Source: Paenibacillus sp. JCM 10914 (GTDB lineage Bacteria; Bacillota; Bacilli; Paenibacillales; Paenibacillaceae). Taken from it: DNA of 64,000 nucleotides. Made by a program: the position numbers and the translations under genes. This document shows, piece by piece, positions 1 through 9,006 of this stretch. Each line of letters starts with the position of its first letter. Position 1 is the stretch's first letter. The stretch spans positions 1-64,000 of the forward strand of contig NZ_BAZR01000022.1 in assembly GCF_001315105.1 (NCBI RefSeq), written 5' to 3'. The notes beneath the pieces are model-generated. The model was given only the letters and a program-made list of their open reading frames with translations, made no database searches and was not told where the DNA came from.

Positions 1-180
1 CGCAGCAAGTCCCTGAGAAGGACTTGTGTGAGGGAAAAAGCGCCGCCGGAGCGCAACAAGTCCCTGAGAGGGACTTGTGCGAGCGAAATCGCGCCGCTGG
101 AGTCGCAGCAAGTCCCTGAGAGGGACTTGTGGGAGCGAATTCGCGCCGCCGGAGTGCAGCAAGTCCCTGAGAGGGACTTG
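1..180. repeat. Four tandem palindromic repeats, ~51 bp period
   Basis: The palindrome AAGTCCCTGAGAGGGACTT recurs at about 7, 58, 110 and 161 (first copy slightly altered), each followed by a GC-rich GCGAAnTCGCGCCGC-like spacer. Spacing is 51, 52 and 51 bases. Each unit can form a hairpin, resembling REP/MITE-like intergenic repeats. The array lies inside an open reading frame rather than between genes. Confidence 0.85.
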
Positions 181-288
181 TTGGTTTACATCGTGCGGGA
201 CGATTGGTTTCGCAGTGCAGACACCCGGCTGTTCGGAACGATGACGAAGGACCGCATTCGCGGTATAGTGCTAGGTTACGCAAAATAA
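1..288 (+). CDS. C-terminal end of a signal peptidase I-like protein (partial)
   Basis: The frame is open from the left edge to the stop at 286-288. The last ~35 residues include RDDWFRSADTRLFG, which resembles the conserved box E of type I signal peptidases (GDNRxxSxDSRxFG), followed by an RIRGIVLGY tail like the usual IxGKxxxxY end. The preceding ~50 residues are encoded by the palindromic repeats and do not look like the family, so repeats have entered the gene or displaced its 5' part. Identity rests on the short tail and is tentative. The start lies outside the window. Confidence 0.45.
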   Translation, partial: RSKSLRRTCVREKAPPERNKSLRGTCASEIAPLESQQVPERDLWERIRAAGVQQVPERDLLVYIVRDDWFRSADTRLFGTMTKDRIRGIVLGYAK

Positions 289-293
289 CGCAT

Positions 294-326
294 AAAAAAA
301 GGCAGCCCAGCCGGGCTGCCTTTTTA
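294..326. terminator. Bidirectional rho-independent terminator
   Basis: An eight-pair stem GGCAGCCC/GGGCTGCC with a four-base loop is flanked by A-run and T-run. It serves the gene ending at 288 and the convergent gene ending at 368. Confidence 0.9.
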
Positions 327-367
327 TCATTCCAGTTCATATTCCCCGGCATCAGGGGCGCTGAGAT

Positions 368-1276
368 TTACCGACTCTCAATCAGTGTGTAATACTCCCG
401 ATCGAAGATTCGATAATAGATGAACGGTGGCAGCTTGTCGTACAGTGGCTGCACGTCGTTCATGACCTGCCACTGGGTCTCGTGGGCAAGGATGACCTTG
501 TTCTTCACGCCAGCTTCGGACGGCATCTTGATCGCCAGTGTCGGCTTAGGCAGACCCGCGCCCGGTTCGGTTGGGTATCGCTCCTTGAACGTCTGCGATA
601 TTTTGAGGGCGGTATCGATCATCGGCTGCGGCAAGGTGGCAAAAAACAAGCGGTTCGCCGTGAAATCTTCCTGCTCGCGATCCTCATTAAAGACCTCTCG
701 TACATATTTGCCCGCCAACAGATGATCCATATGTCCATACAAGCCGACTTTATCATCGGTCGTCAGTATGGTAGAAGGGGAATACTTGGCGATCATATCA
801 CGAATAACCCCTTTGATCTCTTCTTCATCCGTATCGACCAACCCACCGTCGGGGAAGTCGAATACTTCAAGACCGGATACTCCCAGGATGTCCGCGATAT
901 GCTCGACTTCCTGCGTCCGCTTTGCTCCGAGCTGACCCCGTTCCACGATATCGCCGGTAGGGCCGGCTTCGCCCCGCGTTAAATAGACCAACGTAATATC
1001 GACGCCCTGCTTGCTCAATTTACTGAGCGTACCCGCCACGACGACTTCATCGTCGGGATGGGCGAACACGACCAGCAAGCGCTGTTCATCCTGATCGGCA
1101 ATGAGCGTGGACCCGACGTCAATCGACCGATCGTTGATATATACGTTCAGGAATCCGATTCCCGCTAGCAAGATGACAAGCACGAGGATGGCGATGGAGC
1201 CGACCACCTTGACCCATCTGTTCTTTCGTCTTCCCCTGCTGCGGTTGCTCCGCGGCATTCTGTTGATAACTTCCAT
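368..1276 (-). CDS. PIG-L/LmbE family N-acetylglucosaminyl deacetylase, membrane-anchored
   Basis: 302 residues. A basic N-terminus is followed by one hydrophobic segment (about residues 24-46), so the enzyme is probably held outside the membrane by an N-terminal anchor. The zinc-binding motif AHPDDE (about 72-77) and a later GHMDH motif are intact, as in the PIG-L/LmbE hydrolases that remove N-acetyl groups from GlcNAc-containing substrates. The substrate cannot be read from sequence. The start is supported by AGGGGG about 8 bases upstream; Met7 is a weaker alternative. Confidence 0.85.
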   Translation of the reverse strand: MEVINRMPRSNRSRGRRKNRWVKVVGSIAILVLVILLAGIGFLNVYINDRSIDVGSTLIADQDEQRLLVVFAHPDDEVVVAGTLSKLSKQGVDITLVYLTRGEAGPTGDIVERGQLGAKRTQEVEHIADILGVSGLEVFDFPDGGLVDTDEEEIKGVIRDMIAKYSPSTILTTDDKVGLYGHMDHLLAGKYVREVFNEDREQEDFTANRLFFATLPQPMIDTALKISQTFKERYPTEPGAGLPKPTLAIKMPSEAGVKNKVILAHETQWQVMNDVQPLYDKLPPFIYYRIFDREYYTLIESR

Positions 1277-1444
1277 GTGATGTCCCCCTAGTTGGTATCT
1301 GTGCTAAATGACCATAACCATAATTGATTGGTGCATTATTCCAAAATTCGACACCGGATTATCATTTTCCTCTAGTGAAACGCTTTCCTTTACCCGATAT
1401 ATATATTTGTGTTGTTTATTAATGACGGGAGGCTGAAAGGAAAC

Positions 1445-2916
1445 ATGAACATGGAAATGCTCCAGCAGCGCAATAAGCTGCTATCCAAGCTGTTGTGGTT
1501 CTCGCTGGCGCTTGGACTCATCGTGGAGATCGCAACAGGGCAATCGATCGACAAAATTATGATTTTGTTAAGCACCGGAATCGTCATCATTGGACTGATC
1601 ACCGTGCTGTCCTGGAAAAGACTATTCTCGCGCTACATTCAATATTTGGTGGTGCTCGCGCTAGGAATCCTGTCGTTCCTCATTATTTATTCCACCCATA
1701 CACTTACCACTTATTTACTGGTTTATTATAGTCTCGCCTTGATTACGTTGTATAACAACGCCAGAGCGATCCTGTTGTCCGGCTTGATCGGGGTTATTCT
1801 GACGAATGTGTTCTATGCCATCTACCCCGATACGATGTTCGCTGTTTACAAATTGGATGCCCTTCTGACCTTCAATCTGTTTCTCGGGCTTGTGACCTTG
1901 ATTCTGGCGTACAGGCCAGACTAGGACGGGCGATGGTTGCTGAGAATGAACGGCGAACGGCCGAGGCGGTGGAGGCCAAACAGCACACCGAGCAATTGCT
2001 GGAGCAAGTGCAGGGATCGCTGCAGGTACTCAACCGGTTCGGCCAGAATTTGCAGGACAATATCGCTTCAACCAATCAGATATCCATCGAGCTGACGCGC
2101 ACGTTCTCGGATATGTCGCACGGCGTGGACGCGCAGTCCTCCAGCATGGTGGAGATGAACCAATCGTTATCGAATATCGATCAGCTCGTGCAGTCCGTGG
2201 ACACGATCGCCAAAGACATGCATCAGTTGTCCAGCAATACGTCCACCATCACGACCGAAGGGAACGAACAGATGGAGACGCTTGTCGGCGAGATCGATCA
2301 GATCCGGCAGATTATCGACATCACCGTCAATCTGATGAACGAATTGAATGAGCAGAACCAACAGATCAGCGTCATTGTCGAAGCGATTACCGATATTTCC
2401 TCGCAGACGAATCTCCTCGCCTTGAATGCAGCCATCGAGGCGGCGAGGGCAGGGGAGCAGGGCAGAGGTTTTGCCGTGGTTGCCGGTGAAGTGAGGAAGC
2501 TGGCAGAGAACTCCTATACCTCCACTCAGGAGATTGCCCATATCCTGGGCGAGATTCAGCGCAAGACGGTCAGCGTGACCGAGCAAATCTATAAAGGCCA
2601 TGAGATGATGAACAACAGCCGCAAGGTATCGACACGCGCAGACGAGATCTTCAAGGAGATCATGGTCAGCATGAACGAGATCCTGGGCCGAACCGCGGAT
2701 GCAGAGAAGTCATCCGAGGAGCTGCGCTTATCCTCCAAATCCGTGCTGGACGAGGTCGCTTCCGTGACGGCCGTCACTCAGCAGAGCAGCGCATCGATCG
2801 AAGAAGTGTTCTCCTCGATAGAGGACCAGAACGATCGGATCAGCAAAATCGCCAGCAACTTCAAGGAACTGGAAGAGCAGCGCCTGCTGCTGAACGAGCT
2901 GGTGACCAAACGGTAA
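1445..2916 (+). pseudogene. Methyl-accepting chemotaxis receptor, split by a one-base deletion
   Basis: The first frame encodes several membrane segments (to about residue 155). The second carries the cytoplasmic signalling domain, including the conserved hairpin tip around [20 protein letters not shown], which contacts CheA/CheW. Translation joins correctly as [17 protein letters not shown] if one G is restored at about 1909, giving about 490 residues; as it stands the first frame stops at 1924. The start at 1445 is preferred over 1409 because GAAAGGA lies just upstream. No HAMP or periplasmic sensor domain is obvious, so the multi-helix membrane part may itself sense. Either a true pseudogene or a sequence error. 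Confidence 0.85.
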
Positions 2917-2924
2917 TAGTATAG

Positions 2925-2964
2925 AAAAAAGGCGATGCAGAGAAGATTCTGCATCGCCTTTTTA
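2925..2964 (+). terminator. Rho-independent terminator after the receptor gene
   Basis: Stem GGCGATGCAG/CTGCATCGCC, 8-base loop, flanked by A6 and T5; it could also serve the convergent doxX-like gene. Confidence 0.9.
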
Positions 2965-2977
2965 TTGGTGCTAGAAA

Positions 2978-3520
2978 TTAGGTGGTTTGTTTCTTCCATG
3001 TGTTGTTCGGCGTCGTACCGTCGCCTCTGGTGCTCTTGTTCGTCCATTGGTTCCACAGGCCCCGCAGGTAAGGAAGCACCCACCGGTCCAGACCGATCTT
3101 ACCGGCATTGGCAGCAGCGACAATGATCAGCACTTCCAGCAGCAGCATCTGAGCGTTGGTGCTCACCGTACCCGAGAAGAGGAACGCCGCGTTCATCACC
3201 AGGCCCATGAGGGCTGCGAAGGTGGTGAAGGTACCGAGGATCAAGCCGACGCCGACGAGGAATTCGCCGAGCGGGACGATGAAGTTGAAGACGTTGACCC
3301 CTGGCAGTGCTACATTTTCAAGGAATACAGCCCACCAGCCCTGTACGGCCGGGTGATCGCCACTCGCCTTGGCGATGGCGCCTTGCAAGTACCCTCCAGC
3401 ATCAAAGCCCCCCGTTAACTTGCCCCAGCCTGCGACCATCCACTCGTACCCGATGTAGACCCGAATGAAGGTTAGAAACCACATTGCCCATTTGTTCGTT
3501 CTCAGCCAGTTGTTAAACAT
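2978..3520 (-). CDS. DoxX family membrane protein
   Basis: 180 residues with about four membrane segments and the typical early RVYIGYEWMVAGWGKLTGG stretch of DoxX/DoxD-type proteins, which resemble the small subunit of thiosulfate:quinone oxidoreductase and are often tied to redox stress. A precise role cannot be assigned. The ATG at 3520 is chosen over an upstream GTG (3529) because AAGGAG is correctly spaced only for the ATG. The gene is monocistronic and sits behind a promoter with FNR-like and Rex-like sites, suggesting expression under low oxygen. Confidence 0.8.
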   Translation of the reverse strand: MFNNWLRTNKWAMWFLTFIRVYIGYEWMVAGWGKLTGGFDAGGYLQGAIAKASGDHPAVQGWWAVFLENVALPGVNVFNFIVPLGEFLVGVGLILGTFTTFAALMGLVMNAAFLFSGTVSTNAQMLLLEVLIIVAAANAGKIGLDRWVLPYLRGLWNQWTNKSTRGDGTTPNNTWKKQTT

Positions 3521-3626
3521 ATTAACCACTCCTTAGTGAATTTTATATTTTGTTAAGTTGTAAACGTTACGTTGATGTCTGACCTGATGTGTTGCGTTAT
3601 TGCTGTGAAAGTGATCACCTTTCCTA

Positions 3627-3676
3627 TGTCTTTATTATAAGTGAAAAATTTCACAATAAATGTGATAAAAATCACA
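3627..3676 (-). promoter_or_regulatory. FNR-type activated, Rex-type repressed promoter for the doxX-like gene
   Basis: On the minus strand a consensus -10 TATAAT lies at 3639-3634, putting transcription start near 3627. A perfect CRP/FNR box TGTGA-N6-TCACA (3661-3676) is then centred at -41.5, the class II activator position. A Rex-like palindrome, AAGTGAAAAATTTCACAA (3639-3656, 16/18 to TTGTGAA-N4-TTCACAA), covers the -35 to -10 gap. No good -35 box is present, as expected for an activator-dependent promoter. Confidence 0.65.
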
Positions 3677-3991
3677 AATCTGTGAACATTGAAATTTTGG
3701 GCGCTGCGGTCGATATAAGTGAAGGATAACCGCGAACCGAACTCGCCGAATGAGATGGCCTCGGAAAGCAGCATATGTGAACAGCAACATATTGACCGGC
3801 GATTCTGAAGTCTATGTTCAAGACGATGATCTAGCATCGCATCTCCTATAGAATGGCTAAATTATACAGACAAAGCGCGAAATTTGTGATTAAATGTAAA
3901 ACAAATGTCTCTTGTCGGCGTCTGGAAATTACAGACAGGTTGAATGCAAAATTTGGGTAATAAGTATTGTGGTCTATAGGGGGAAACACGA
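3677..3991. other. Intergenic region between divergent doxX-like and yerB genes
   Basis: Apart from the regulatory sites listed separately, this holds the upstream region of the YerB gene with a GGGGG ribosome site just before 3992. No convincing gene was seen; minus-strand open frames here lack family features. Confidence 0.5.
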
Positions 3992-5122
3992 ATGGGATTC
4001 AACGATCTATTGAAGACAGCGATCTGGAGGACGGGCACGGGCCTGCTAGCGGTCTCAGCCGTAATCGCACTGTCGGCTTGCAATGGGGACAAGCAGGCAG
4101 AAGTATCTCCGCCAAGCGAGGTGGAGGCTCCGATCGAGGCTCCAACGGAAGAGCCGCAGGATAACGCTTCTTTTCCATATACAGCACCTTTAACGGGATT
4201 GCCGATAGAGGAGCCGGTGACGCAGCGTCCGCTTGCGATCATGATCAATAACGCACCAGCCGCACGGCCACAGTCGGGTCTGGGTCAAGCGGATATCGTG
4301 TACGAGGTGCTAGCGGAAGGAGGCATTACGCGGTTTATCGGGATTTACCAGAGCCAGAGCGGAATTGAAAAGATCGGACCGATACGCAGTATCCGTCCGT
4401 ACCTGATCAACCTTGGCGAAAGCTACGGCGGCGTGCTTGTACACGCAGGCGGCAGCCCGGAGGCGTATTCGATCATTCAGAGCCAGCGCAAGCACGACCT
4501 GGATGAGATCGGAAATGCGGGCGCCTATTTCTTCAGGGCGAGTGACCGCAAGGCCCCGCATAATCTGTATGCGAGTGACGAGAAGCTGCGTGAAGCCGCG
4601 GCCAAGCACAACTATAACACGGAGGTAACGGTTCCGCAGTATACCTTCTATCCGGAGAGCGTGGAGGTTAGCGGCGAGGAAGCCGGTGGATCTGGCACGG
4701 ATGGCGATGCCGCTGGAGAAGCTGCAACGAACGTAGACATCAAATTTTTGCTAGACAGTTATGTCGTGGGGTATGTCTATGATGCTTCTACTAATACGTA
4801 TAAACGTTCCATGAACGGCTCGCCTCATATCGATCCGAATGACAACGTGCAGCTCGAAGCGGCGAATGTGATCGTGCTCGGGGCTGACCATAAGGTGCTG
4901 GATGACGTGGGGCGACTTGCGGTGAACGTGGAAGCAGGCGGAGAAGCGATGCTGTTCCAGCGCGGGCAGGTGATCCGTGGGCAATGGGTACGGGCTGCGG
5001 GCGATGCGATTCGGTTCGTGAAGGATGGTCAGGAAGTGCAGCTCGTGCCGGGCAAGACGTACTTCAATATTGTGCCGAACGCCCCGTCGTTCGAAAGCCA
5101 CGTTACGATTACGAACCCGTAA
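3992..5122 (+). CDS. yerB: DUF3048 (YerB-like) lipoprotein
   Basis: 376 residues. A signal peptide ends in the lipobox LSAC (Cys about residue 30), then an acidic, proline-rich linker, then the DUF3048 domain from about residue 60 (conserved PLAIMINNAPAARPQSGLGQADIVYE and GPIRSIRPY stretches). It is exported and lipid-anchored on the outer face of the membrane. The molecular role of YerB is unknown. An insert rich in Gly/Ala/Asp (about residues 227-248) separates the two conserved halves. Monocistronic, with a terminator after it. Confidence 0.9.
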   Translation: MGFNDLLKTAIWRTGTGLLAVSAVIALSACNGDKQAEVSPPSEVEAPIEAPTEEPQDNASFPYTAPLTGLPIEEPVTQRPLAIMINNAPAARPQSGLGQADIVYEVLAEGGITRFIGIYQSQSGIEKIGPIRSIRPYLINLGESYGGVLVHAGGSPEAYSIIQSQRKHDLDEIGNAGAYFFRASDRKAPHNLYASDEKLREAAAKHNYNTEVTVPQYTFYPESVEVSGEEAGGSGTDGDAAGEAATNVDIKFLLDSYVVGYVYDASTNTYKRSMNGSPHIDPNDNVQLEAANVIVLGADHKVLDDVGRLAVNVEAGGEAMLFQRGQVIRGQWVRAAGDAIRFVKDGQEVQLVPGKTYFNIVPNAPSFESHVTITNP

Positions 5123-5170
5123 ATGTTGATAGAGTCCGGATAATCCGCCACGATAGGGAGATGTTAATAG

Positions 5171-5219
5171 GCAAAGAGGCGTAGGCTGTAAGTCCAAAGG
5201 TCGCCTTCTTTGCTATTTT
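5171..5219 (+). terminator. Terminator after yerB
   Basis: GCAAAGAGGCG pairs with CGCCTTCTTTGC across a ~20-base loop, followed by a short T-rich tract. Confidence 0.6.
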
Positions 5220-5348
5220 CTCACAAATTTGAGTGTTACTTATATATACACACCCTGCGATGGATGTGATAAGATAGTCAAGGTTGTCAAACCACACCGT
5301 CATTGCAAAGCGTTCGTGGCAATTTTATCGGAAAAGAAGGGGTTAAGA

Positions 5349-5960
5349 ATGAAGAAGAAAAAGGATATATTCTTTCAAACGTTGGAGAATATGGCCGACA
5401 CGGTGGTACAAGCCGCAGATTATTTTTCGCAGCACGTTTCCAATCTTCAAGATGTGCTTGAATTTGCCAATGAAATGAAGAAGTTCGAGTCTCAGTGTGA
5501 CACGTATACCCATACCGTCATCATTGAACTCAACAAAACGTTTATCACGCCGATCGAACGCGATGACATCATGGCTTTGATAACCAGTATGGATGACGTA
5601 ATGGACGGGCTGGAAGCCACCGCATCCCGTTTCTACATGTATCAATTAGGGAAACCTGACGAGTATATGGTGCAGTTTGCAGAAATTTTGCGTCAATCCG
5701 CTTATGAAATTCAGAAAGCCATTCATTTGCTCTCTCAGAAGAAACTGCTGGCGATTCGTGAGTACACGATCCGCTTGAACGATCTGGAGAACCAAGGGGA
5801 CGAGCTGCTTCGCATCAGTATCAAGGAGCTGTTCGCATCGGTAAGCGATCCGATTCTCCTGATCAAGAAGAAGGAAATATACGAACGTCTCGAGACGACC
5901 ACGGACACCTGCGAAGACGTGGCGAATATGCTGGAATCCATCATCATGCGTAATTCGTAG
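5349..5960 (+). CDS. DUF47 family PhoU-like protein, partner of PiT transporter
   Basis: 203 all-helical residues in two PhoU-like halves with acidic patches (for example DDVMDGLEA). DUF47 proteins are cytoplasmic and almost always encoded directly before PiT phosphate permeases, which they are thought to modulate. The ATG at 5349 (MKKKKDIFFQ) is chosen rather than the long upstream extension, because an AGAAGGGG site lies just before it and family members begin here. The permease gene follows after 14 bases, so the two are co-transcribed. Confidence 0.9.
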   Translation: MKKKKDIFFQTLENMADTVVQAADYFSQHVSNLQDVLEFANEMKKFESQCDTYTHTVIIELNKTFITPIERDDIMALITSMDDVMDGLEATASRFYMYQLGKPDEYMVQFAEILRQSAYEIQKAIHLLSQKKLLAIREYTIRLNDLENQGDELLRISIKELFASVSDPILLIKKKEIYERLETTTDTCEDVANMLESIIMRNS

Positions 5961-5974
5961 AGGGGTCCTGACAT

Positions 5975-6964
5975 ATGGAAACAACGATGTTAGTGTTGGT
6001 TATTGTTGTATTTCTGGCGCTCGCGTTTGACTTTATCAACGGGTTTCACGACACGGCGAATGCAATCGCAACGTCGGTATCGACCCGGGCGTTAAAGCCG
6101 CGCGTCGCGATTCTGCTGGCAGCCAGCATGAACTTCATCGGTGCGATGATGTTCACGGGCGTAGCCAAGACGATTGGCGGCAGCATAGCAGACCCCGCGA
6201 AGCTGGAGAACGGCATACCTATTGTTATCGCTACGCTGTTAGCCGCGATTATCTGGAACCTGGTGACTTGGTGGTTCGGATTGCCGTCTTCCTCGTCGCA
6301 TGCTCTGATCGGAGCTTTGGCGGGCGCGGTATTTGTCGGTGCAGGCAGCGAGATGCTGAATTACGGCGGATTTAAGGATATCGTACTTGCACTCATTCTC
6401 TCACCGATTATCGCGTTTGTGATCGGTTATCTGGTGATGCAGTTGCTGAAAGTCATCTTTGCGAAGCGCAGTCCGCATACGGTGAACAAAGGCTTCCGTA
6501 CGATGCAGATTTTTACGGCAGCGTTGCAATCCTTCACGCACGGTACCAACGATGCTCAGAAAGCGATGGGGATTATCACGTTCGCGCTCGTGACCTCCGG
6601 TCAACTATCGGAGATGGAAGTTCCCTTCTGGGTTAAGCTGTCTGCCGCAACGGCGATGGCGCTTGGAACATCCGTGGGTGGATGGAAGATCATCAAGACG
6701 ATGGGTACGAAAATATTCAAAATCGAGCCGATCAACGGCTTCGCCGCCGACTTCTCGGCCGCATCGGTTATTTTCTCGGCAACGTTGCTTCACTTGCCGA
6801 TTAGTACGACGCACGCCATTACCTCGGCTATTCTCGGTGTAGGCTCAGCGAAACGCTTCTCTGCCGTGAAATGGTCGCTGGCAGGACGAATCGTGGTGAC
6901 CTGGTTCATTACCATTCCGATTACGGCAGTGCTGGCAGGTATTATATTTATGATTCTGTTCTAA
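5975..6964 (+). CDS. pit: PiT family inorganic phosphate permease
   Basis: 329 residues, about ten membrane segments. Both inverted-repeat signatures of PiT carriers are present: FINGFHDTANAIA near the N-terminus and SFTHGTNDAQKAMG near residue 190. These proteins take up metal-phosphate complexes using the proton or sodium gradient and work at ample phosphate. AGGGGT precedes the ATG. Second gene of a two-gene operon with DUF47, closed by a terminator. No Pho-box-like repeats were noticed. Confidence 0.93.
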   Translation: METTMLVLVIVVFLALAFDFINGFHDTANAIATSVSTRALKPRVAILLAASMNFIGAMMFTGVAKTIGGSIADPAKLENGIPIVIATLLAAIIWNLVTWWFGLPSSSSHALIGALAGAVFVGAGSEMLNYGGFKDIVLALILSPIIAFVIGYLVMQLLKVIFAKRSPHTVNKGFRTMQIFTAALQSFTHGTNDAQKAMGIITFALVTSGQLSEMEVPFWVKLSAATAMALGTSVGGWKIIKTMGTKIFKIEPINGFAADFSAASVIFSATLLHLPISTTHAITSAILGVGSAKRFSAVKWSLAGRIVVTWFITIPITAVLAGIIFMILF

Positions 6965-6991
6965 TTACACATAGAGTATGGATAGTTGTGG

Positions 6992-7020
6992 GCCAATCTG
7001 TTATTGATTGGCTTTTTTTA
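6992..7020 (+). terminator. Terminator after pit
   Basis: GCCAATC/GATTGGC stem with 7-base loop and a T7 run. Confidence 0.85.
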
Positions 7021-7072
7021 TTGGTTTTGCCGATAATAGGATGGAGATGAAGGGAAGGAGAGGTGTCCGTAC

Positions 7073-8032
7073 ATGATTCGCACGCTCGCGATCACACATG
7101 ACCATGAAGCTGTTATCGGGCTGCCGCTTCAGGACATCCGGATGGAGGAATATGCTTGGATCTGGGCGGATTTCAGCGAGCCAACGCCGGAAGAAGCGGC
7201 GTATCTGGATCATTATTTTCATTTTCATCCGCTGGCGGTGGAAGACTGCCTGCACGTTCTGCAGCGGCCGAAGCTGGATTATTACGACGAGGAGATCAAA
7301 TTCGTTGTCTTGCATGCGCTTCAGCCGGACACACTGCACGCGGTCGAGGTGAATCTGTTCCTTTCGCCCTCCTTCGTGGTCTCCTTCCATCAACATGATC
7401 TGCCTGAATTAGACGATGCCTGGGAGCGTGTGACTTCGGTCGTCCGCAAAGAACCGCTTGGAGAAGACGGTCCCAGCTTCACGGCATATACGATTATCGA
7501 CAAGCTGGTGGATCAGTATTTCCCAAGCTTGTTCGCGATTGAAGACGAACTGGCGGAGCTGGAGAGCCGCGGGGAGAAGGATTCGGTCGAGGATCTGATG
7601 AATCAAGTCTTCGCTTTGCGTTCCAGACTGCTTCGCCTGCGGCGGACGGTCGTACCTATGCGGGATCTGCTCTACCGGATCGTCCATTCGCAGCATATGG
7701 AGCAGCACGCGCATCAGGCGTATTTTTCCAATATCTATGATCATCTGTTGAAGCTGGCGGATATGATTGAGGCGGATCGGGAGATGACGGCGGATCTGCG
7801 GGACAGTTATATCTCGGTCAACTCGAATCGGATGAATACGATCATGAAGACCTTGACGGTGATTACGACGATCTTCATGCCGCTTACGCTGATTGCCGGG
7901 ATCTATGGGATGAACTTCGTGAACATGCCGGAGCTGCAGTGGCCCTTGGGGTATTTCGTGGTGCTGGGGTTGATGTTTCTGCTTGGGGGCGGAATGGTGA
8001 TGTGGTTTATGCGCAGAGGATGGTTTAAGTAG
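7073..8032 (+). CDS. corA: CorA family magnesium/divalent cation channel
   Basis: 319 residues. A large cytoplasmic N-terminal domain is followed by a long helix and two C-terminal membrane segments, with the ion-selectivity motif YGMN at the end of the first. The protein forms a pentameric Mg2+ (or Co2+/Ni2+) channel. Length matches the family. AAGGAGAGG lies upstream of the ATG. Single gene between two terminators. Confidence 0.93.
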   Translation: MIRTLAITHDHEAVIGLPLQDIRMEEYAWIWADFSEPTPEEAAYLDHYFHFHPLAVEDCLHVLQRPKLDYYDEEIKFVVLHALQPDTLHAVEVNLFLSPSFVVSFHQHDLPELDDAWERVTSVVRKEPLGEDGPSFTAYTIIDKLVDQYFPSLFAIEDELAELESRGEKDSVEDLMNQVFALRSRLLRLRRTVVPMRDLLYRIVHSQHMEQHAHQAYFSNIYDHLLKLADMIEADREMTADLRDSYISVNSNRMNTIMKTLTVITTIFMPLTLIAGIYGMNFVNMPELQWPLGYFVVLGLMFLLGGGMVMWFMRRGWFK

Positions 8033-8046
8033 AATGTAAGAAAAAT

Positions 8047-8084
8047 AAGGCCCCAGCCGCTCAAAGAGCAGCCGGAGCCTTTTG
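8047..8084. terminator. Terminator between corA and the convergent yqfQ-like gene
   Basis: AAGGCCCCAGCCGC pairs, with G-U pairs, to GCAGCCGGAGCCTTTT, ending in a short T-run. Confidence 0.7.
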
Positions 8085-8122
8085 TTGCGTCATGTATGGG
8101 CTGCCCGTATTTCACTTTAGGA

Positions 8123-8716
8123 TCAGCGGCGGCGTCTGCCCTTGGCCGAGCCTGTCGGTCTTCGTGAGCCGGAGCGTCGCTTGCCTCTTGCACGCCGCCT
8201 GCGCGGTCTATATTCATAGCCGTCGTTCTGGTCGGTGTAAGCCGTACTGGAGCCACCGTTTTTCTTCTTCTTGCTGAACGCGCCAGCGAGCAGAGACACC
8301 ATCGGGGCTAACTGCTGGAAGCCTTGCATGACCTTCTGAACCTTGCCGATGTTGTTCACGAGCCCGTCGATGCCACCCATACGGTCTATGATGCCCTTGA
8401 GATCGCTGATGTTATTGACGCCGAGCCCACCGAGAAGCTTACCTATTCCACCTCCGCTGCCGCCTCCGCCAAGGAGACCTGCCAGCCCCCCGCCACCCGA
8501 GTTGTTGGCTGGTGCCAGAGCTGAAGCCGAAGCCTCGAGTTCGGATCCAGACAGAACTTCGATATCTGGGGTATCGGTGTATGGATATGAAGCGGCTGCA
8601 TCCACCTCGCTGTATGGCGTGATGCCCGGATAAGGTGATGCCTCCTGCGGCAATGACTCACTTAGCGAACGATGGGAGGTGGGTCGGCGATGATGATAGT
8701 GAGAATGACCAGACAT
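8123..8716 (-). CDS. YqfQ/VrrA-like low-complexity protein
   Basis: 197 residues. A His/Ser-rich N-terminus and a Gly-rich middle lead to a conserved hydrophobic core (IDRMGGIDGLVNNIGKVQK to MVSLLAGAF, about residues 110-150), then a Lys run and a very Arg-rich tail. The layout resembles the YqfQ-like family of Bacillus and Paenibacillus, whose function is unknown; the basic tail suggests binding to nucleic acid or to an acidic surface such as the spore coat. AAAGGAAAG precedes the ATG. Assignment is by composition and core motif only. Confidence 0.6.
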   Translation of the reverse strand: MSGHSHYHHRRPTSHRSLSESLPQEASPYPGITPYSEVDAAASYPYTDTPDIEVLSGSELEASASALAPANNSGGGGLAGLLGGGGSGGGIGKLLGGLGVNNISDLKGIIDRMGGIDGLVNNIGKVQKVMQGFQQLAPMVSLLAGAFSKKKKNGGSSTAYTDQNDGYEYRPRRRRARGKRRSGSRRPTGSAKGRRRR

Positions 8717-8928
8717 GATATCACTTTCCTTTGTAAGTTAAGATACTATACTGTATGATACGGGCGGGCGATGGGTTTAGGCGTTTCACCCGATTTTCGG
8801 GATAGGAGCGGAATCGGGCGAATGCCAGGAAGATTTAAACCGGCGCTTAATGATTGGAATCGAAGGCTGTATAAGGGATGCTCGCCGGTAAGACGTGGTC
8901 GTCCTGTAGTGCGTGAAACCGTTAATGC

Positions 8929-8958
8929 TTGAAAAGACCATATCCGCTCGGGTACAAT
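8929..8958 (+). promoter_or_regulatory. Probable SigA promoter for yerC operon
   Basis: TTGAAA (8929-8934) and TACAAT (8953-8958) are 18 bases apart, about 48 bases upstream of the yerC start. Confidence 0.55.
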
Positions 8959-9006
8959 GGGAATGCGAGTGTTTTATACACAGTAACAATAGGGGATGAT
9001 CATCCA

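Noticed and set aside
1-180. CRISPR array
   Set aside because: Only four units, with the repeats themselves palindromic and the spacers alike; no cas genes nearby.
482-982. 166-codon plus-strand frame
   Set aside because: It is antisense to the PIG-L deacetylase, whose motifs are intact, and has no start signal.
3553-3837. Minus-strand 94-codon frame upstream of doxX
   Set aside because: It overlaps the FNR/Rex promoter elements, has no ribosome site and no family features.
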